DNA of 7,852 nucleotides, from assembly GCA_964459675.1 (NCBI GenBank), contig CAYWNP010000108.1, forward strand, positions 1 to 7,852. Reading direction: 5' to 3'. Below the pieces are notes generated by a model. The model was not told the origin of the DNA, did not search any database, and saw nothing but the letters and a program-made list of their open reading frames with translations. Made by a program: the position numbers and the translations under genes. Positions within the stretch are counted from its first letter, which is position 1, and each line of letters begins with the position of its first letter. Positions 1 through 3,667 of the stretch are shown here, one piece after another. This stretch comes from CAIZQW01 sp964459675. GTDB taxonomy: Bacteria > Verrucomicrobiota > Kiritimatiellia > RFP12 > UBA1067.

Positions 1-1
1 C

Positions 2-961
2 AATAAGACCTGCGGTCCAATTCGGATGGTTGATCTCCCAGCTGTCAATCTGCACGGAGCGGAAGACTTTCCCCGCCAAGGATCCGGCATCCTCTGCAAG
101 GAGTGCCGCTGTATTGGCAAACTGGAACTCCATAGCCGACCCATCCAGCGGGTCTGATTCAAATCCGACTCCCGTGGGAGAGGAACAGGAGGTTTTAGCC
201 CCAGTCAGTGTAAAACCTGTGCGCAGAATTTTCCACGTACCTGCGGGCACCTCCCACTCCAGATCCCCTTCCGCGGTGCAACGGGCGGTCAGGTCGATAA
301 TCGATGCCGTGAAAATCGCTGTGCCGGGCGCTTCAGCCGGCATCGGCTGCAGGACCGCTTCATTGATCTCTCGCGTGGATGACATACCATTGACCGTATT
401 GCTCAGCGCCTTCAGAGCCAGTACCCCCGACATCCCACTTTGATTGGTAGACTGATTGACAGAGACAGGAAACGACTGAATCGCCACATCGCGATAAAAT
501 TGTTTGTCTGATTTGGGGAGCGGTAGCTTGGCTTTGAAGTGTTGCGGACCTGTGACAATCAGCTCGCTCGATACATGCTTCTTGCAGGCCTGCTCAGGCT
601 GAATCCACGGACCGCCCGCATTCCAGCCACTGCCGAGCAGGGTGCTGACGCCGAGCCCCAGCCGCTCCGCCTCCTTCAGCGTGTGCTTCCACAACTCGCG
701 CCACTCGGCGCTCATGTAGTTGGGTCCCTTGCCCGGCACGCCCGGACCGCTGAGACTATACACCGTGACACCGCCCATGCCTTGCGCCTTCAGCGCTTCC
801 AGATCGGCCGTTATACTTTCTTTATCGACCTTGTCGCCCAGCCAGAACCACCAGGTCCACATCCGCGCCGAATCCGGCGGCGAGGCAAATTCTTTCTGAA
901 GATCACCGGCCAACACTGCGCCGCTCAACAACAATCCCATCATTACGACATTCAATCTCAT
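2..961 (-). CDS. GH106-type alpha-L-rhamnosidase, N-terminal part (cut by left window edge)
   Basis: Probable exported glycoside hydrolase removing terminal alpha-L-rhamnose from a polysaccharide or glycoside. The frame is open for 320 codons from the ATG at 959-961 to the left edge, so it has a start but no stop here. Residues 1-18 are a signal peptide (hydrophobic core GLLLSGAVLA, cleavage likely after VLA). The GH106 N-terminal signature follows: KEFASPP (23-29), WTWWFWLGD (35-43), a TADLEALKAQGMGGV segment (51-65), and GSGWNAGGPWI (110-120). Residues of about 129-262 form a beta-rich stretch, after which the barrel resumes with GFESDP (266-271) and the conserved IDSWE (305-309). The start is fixed by an AAGGAG Shine-Dalgarno 5 bases upstream and by the signal peptide. 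It is the last visible gene of the operon, 29 bases after the neighbouring GH106 gene, with which it shares clear N-terminal similarity (tandem paralogues). Family assignment is firm by motif. Catalytic residues and substrate cannot be seen. Confidence 0.86.
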   Translation of the reverse strand, partial: MRLNVVMMGLLLSGAVLAGDLQKEFASPPDSARMWTWWFWLGDKVDKESITADLEALKAQGMGGVTVYSLSGPGVPGKGPNYMSAEWRELWKHTLKEAERLGLGVSTLLGSGWNAGGPWIQPEQACKKHVSSELIVTGPQHFKAKLPLPKSDKQFYRDVAIQSFPVSVNQSTNQSGMSGVLALKALSNTVNGMSSTREINEAVLQPMPAEAPGTAIFTASIIDLTARCTAEGDLEWEVPAGTWKILRTGFTLTGAKTSCSSPTGVGFESDPLDGSAMEFQFANTAALLAEDAGSLAGKVFRSVQIDSWEINHPNWTAGLI

Positions 962-966
962 TTTGA

Positions 967-972
967 CTCCTT
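967..972 (-). promoter_or_regulatory. Shine-Dalgarno site for the GH106 gene starting at 961
   Basis: AAGGAG on the minus strand with a 5-base spacer to the ATG at 959-961. It lies in the 29-base gap (962-990) after the upstream GH106 stop codon, supports independent translation initiation, and decides the start. Nothing else, such as a promoter or terminator, is visible in this gap. Confidence 0.8.
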
Positions 973-990
973 TTTAGTGCCTAATCCTGC

Positions 991-3627
991 TTATTTTGCA
1001 TCAGCGCGTCGGCCCAGTTTTACGGGCCCAAGCAAGCCTGACGGGAACAGTGTCGGGGCATGCGAGGCATTGCCGGTGGTGTATTTTTCCTTGAGCACCT
1101 CGTCACCAAGCAGGCGATTGGACCACTTGTTGGCAACGTTGATTTCCAAAATGTTTCCGCTTTTTTTGACGACACTGCTGATATCGAGTTGAAACGGCGC
1201 GCACCACAGCGTCCCTAGCCTGGTGCCATTCAAGGTCACTTCCGCCAGGTCTTTCACATCGCCCAGATCGAGATAAACAGACTGCTTGCCGCCCCGAAGT
1301 CCCTCTGGCAGGTCAAAGGTCTTGCTGTAGCTCGCCGTGCCGGAATAATATTTGATGCCAGTGTTTTCATGGTCCTTCCAATCCTGCAACTTCTCAAATA
1401 CAACCATGCCTTCCGAACTCCTACCACTGATCACTGACAACTGATTACTGACCTGTCCGCCGTAGCCGTATTCGCGAAGGTGGATCGCTCCCCCCGCCGG
1501 CCCTCCCCATTCCTTATCGAAAGCCACATTCCATGGACCGCTGATCTCATGACCAAAGACCAGCTGATTGTTATGGTAAATACCTTTTGTCTTTTCACGG
1601 CTTCCAAACACAACGAATAAACTCTGACGCGCTTCAAAGGTCAGTGATACTTTGACTCGATTGTCTCCAACCGCAGGTTGTACAGGCATATCTTGAATCG
1701 AGCCATCCACGGCATTCCAGATCTGTGGTTTTCCCTGACTGCGGAAGGTGAAATCCCCTGCGGCTTTGGCATTCCTCAGGTTGGCCACGAAGTAGATATC
1801 CATCTTTCCTATCTTGCGGTGGACATAATCAAAGCCGGAACCGATCAATCCGCTCATGGCTGATACAGGCAATGCCGCGGTGGCGGCATCTTCAACAATC
1901 TCCACATCCGGTGCCAGCTTGTCCTGCTTCACAAGGTCTTGTAGCGAGGTCCCCCAGATCACGCGACCGCCTCCTACAGTCCGCGTGCCAGCACTACCTG
2001 GATTCACTCCCCAGAGCTCTTCTCTCAATTTCTTGAACACCTCATCACTGGCGGGAAGTCCTTCATTGCCAAAGCTGCGCTCGGGAGCGTTGCCAACCAA
2101 CGTAACTCCTGCGGAGACAAGTTCCAGAATTTTTTTCAGCACAGCAGGTGTAAGCGCGTCCGTATTGCCCTCCCTCAGCACAAGATAACGGTAGGACGGT
2201 CCACCCGGGAAGCTGACCATTTTGTCCTTGGCCGTGGCCCGGGTCAACAATGCATGGGCGTTCACTAAATCGCAATCATGCCCCACGGGCTTAGCTGGCT
2301 TCATGTGGAACTTTGCCGGCATGGTGACAGGACCCCTGTTGCCATGGAAATAGAGAAAATCAGCCACAAACTCACCCTTCTGAAGCAGATGATGACAACG
2401 GTTCAGGTAGTCGATCCAGACCTTGCCCATGGGCCAGTAGGTCATGGTGCGGGGAAATTCCATGCCGACATCCCGCCAGGTATAACCGGGCTTAACGCCA
2501 CTCCCGGCCTGAGCCACCATGAAACAAAGCACGTTGCGGTTCAGTCCCTGACAAAATGCCCTGTCACCGACATCCTTCAGGTCCCAGAACGACATGGTGA
2601 AGTTTTTCTGGATTTTAGTAAACGCTTCGGCCTGAACAATCTTTTTGCCATAGATATGGGCAGCCGAAGAAGCGCTCTTGATAAGATCCTCTTGCTGTAA
2701 ATTGCTCGTTTGCGGTTGATTATGAAATCTGATGCGCGTGCCGTTTTCCCTCGCCCAGAACTCTCCCATGACAATGTCTTGTGCTCCGAAATTGCGCAGT
2801 AAATCAGCCATGTAGTGATAGGCAGGAACACTCGGTCCGCCCGCCTCGCTATGGGTCTGCATGTTCAAGGCGTGGCTTTTCTGGGTTAAACGCCCGTAAT
2901 AGTTCTCGGCCCAAAGCTCCATACGTGTCAGGTCAAAGTCTTCGGTGTAGCGGACGCCATTGGTGCTGCCGAGTTCGTAACCGCGCCGAGCCTTGAACTC
3001 TGCCGCCAGGACTGGCGATGACTTGGGGTCGCCGCCTTCCCAGCTATCGATGTGGGTGTATTTGAATGTCTTGCCGACATATTGATCGCGCCATTTCGGT
3101 CCGGCCTCATCAATGAGCTTTCCGATGATATTATCCCAGTGGAGGTCCATGGCCGCAGGATTGAACGCATCCAGCTCAAAACCGGGTGTTCCTCCAGATG
3201 CTCCTGACGCCTTGGTCTTATGGCGCGTGCTCATTGCATATTGCTCTGTGATCCAGGGGCCACCCGCGTTCCAGCCGTCACACAGGTTCAGTCCGATTTC
3301 AATATTGCGCAAAGCCGCCTGCTCCACAGCATACCGGAACAACTCCCTCCAACGGGGACTCATGAAGTCCGTGGTGAAAGGCGTTTTATTCTCTGCCGGC
3401 CCGGCATGAAAAACCAAGGCCCCGGAAATGCCAACGTTCTTCATGTGCTCAAGGTCAGCCCGTATGCCTTCTTCATCAATCCATCCCTTCAGCCACCACC
3501 AGTAACACCATGCCCGCGACTCAACCGGCGGCGAAACAAACTCCTTCGCAAGATTATCCGCGGCCAGCACCGTTCCGCTCAAAAACATCCCCAGCACTCC
3601 AAGTACCATCATCATTCGCTTTGTCAT
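991..3627 (-). CDS. GH106-type alpha-L-rhamnosidase, exported, compact form
   Basis: A complete 878-residue protein, probably an exported (periplasmic or outer) inverting alpha-L-rhamnosidase. Residues 1-22 are a signal peptide (VLGVLGMFLSGTVLA, cleavage before ADN). The GH106 barrel starts with KEFVSPP (28-34), YWWWLKGWIDEEGIRADLE (42-60) and GISGALVFHAGP (66-77). It continues with DGWNAGGPWI (117-126), THIDSWEGG (191-199), SEAGGPS (260-266), MGEFW (287-291) and VQAEAF (331-336). E261, E289 and E334 are candidate active-site acids by position, not proven. The C-terminus has a galactose-binding-like beta-sandwich (about 695-870) with SGPWNVAF, YYSGTASYSKTF, DLGDVKDLAEVTLNG and a WSNRLLGDE motif. 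The protein is shorter than the usual GH106 length of about 1,000 or more. Most of the loss is near 138-148, where the downstream paralogue carries about 125 more residues. About 30 extra residues at 711-740 correspond to a heptamer array plus a palindromic element. The start is supported by an AAGGAG site and the signal peptide. Confidence 0.88.
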   Translation of the reverse strand: MTKRMMMVLGVLGMFLSGTVLAADNLAKEFVSPPVESRAWCYWWWLKGWIDEEGIRADLEHMKNVGISGALVFHAGPAENKTPFTTDFMSPRWRELFRYAVEQAALRNIEIGLNLCDGWNAGGPWITEQYAMSTRHKTKASGASGGTPGFELDAFNPAAMDLHWDNIIGKLIDEAGPKWRDQYVGKTFKYTHIDSWEGGDPKSSPVLAAEFKARRGYELGSTNGVRYTEDFDLTRMELWAENYYGRLTQKSHALNMQTHSEAGGPSVPAYHYMADLLRNFGAQDIVMGEFWARENGTRIRFHNQPQTSNLQQEDLIKSASSAAHIYGKKIVQAEAFTKIQKNFTMSFWDLKDVGDRAFCQGLNRNVLCFMVAQAGSGVKPGYTWRDVGMEFPRTMTYWPMGKVWIDYLNRCHHLLQKGEFVADFLYFHGNRGPVTMPAKFHMKPAKPVGHDCDLVNAHALLTRATAKDKMVSFPGGPSYRYLVLREGNTDALTPAVLKKILELVSAGVTLVGNAPERSFGNEGLPASDEVFKKLREELWGVNPGSAGTRTVGGGRVIWGTSLQDLVKQDKLAPDVEIVEDAATAALPVSAMSGLIGSGFDYVHRKIGKMDIYFVANLRNAKAAGDFTFRSQGKPQIWNAVDGSIQDMPVQPAVGDNRVKVSLTFEARQSLFVVFGSREKTKGIYHNNQLVFGHEISGPWNVAFDKEWGGPAGGAIHLREYGYGGQVSNQLSVISGRSSEGMVVFEKLQDWKDHENTGIKYYSGTASYSKTFDLPEGLRGGKQSVYLDLGDVKDLAEVTLNGTRLGTLWCAPFQLDISSVVKKSGNILEINVANKWSNRLLGDEVLKEKYTTGNASHAPTLFPSGLLGPVKLGRRADAK
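1424..1451. repeat. Heptanucleotide array, 4 units of NNACTGA, inside GH106 gene
   Basis: Four back-to-back 7-base units (plus strand ccACTGA, tcACTGA, caACTGA, ttACTGA), with the last five bases identical in every unit. On the coding strand the unit is TCAGTNN, and it encodes residues 726-735 (VSNQLSVISG) of the GH106 enzyme. Flanking protein aligns with an ordinary GH106 C-terminal stretch (AFDKEWGGPA then VVFEKLQDW). The array therefore lies in extra residues rather than conserved ones. Twenty-eight bases is not a multiple of three, so flanking sequence must have come with it or adjusted the frame. Confidence 0.85.
1459..1483. repeat. Dispersed palindrome-like element, copy 1 (GCCGTAGC-N7-GCGAAGGTGG)
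   Basis: This stretch shares GCCGTAGC exactly, and GCGAAGGYGG in 9 of 10 bases, with 6300-6323, in the same orientation and with a spacer of 7 rather than 6. It contains an inner TTCGCGAA palindrome (1471-1478) and complementary outer ends (CCGCC against GGTGG, allowing G-T). It begins 7 bases from the heptamer array at 1424-1451 and encodes HLREYGYG of the GH106 protein, within the residues that look inserted. Two copies, each next to a heptamer array, suggest a mobile or amplified small repeat. A family cannot be defined from two copies. Confidence 0.62.
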
Positions 3628-3636
3628 GAATTATCA

Positions 3637-3642
3637 CTCCTT
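3637..3642 (-). promoter_or_regulatory. Shine-Dalgarno site for the GH106 gene starting at 3627
   Basis: AAGGAG on the minus strand, 9 bases before the ATG at 3625-3627, in the 40-base gap 3628-3667. It favours the first ATG over the internal ATGs at codons 5-7. The gap shows no convincing promoter or terminator, which supports co-transcription with the GH78 gene upstream. Confidence 0.78.
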
Positions 3643-3667
3643 ATTTAGAAATGTTCGCTAAAAGTTT

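Noticed and set aside
170..183. Short palindrome CTCCCGTGGGAG in the partial GH106 gene
   Set aside because: Five-base arms in coding DNA are expected by chance, and it has no link to the other repeats.
539..1192. Plus-strand open frame of 217 codons spanning the GH106-GH106 junction
   Set aside because: It overlaps the signal peptide, Shine-Dalgarno site and N-terminal barrel of one GH106 gene and the C-terminus of the other. The product has no family features.
1424..1451. Heptamer arrays considered as CRISPR or protein-level repeats
   Set aside because: Units are contiguous without spacers, and 7 bases is not a codon multiple. They are therefore neither CRISPR nor an encoded amino-acid repeat.
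3644..3662. Possible terminator stem (TTTAG/CTAAA) between GH78 and GH106 genes
   Set aside because: Only five A/T-rich pairs with a 9-base loop, no GC stem and no T-tract. It is too weak to stop transcription.
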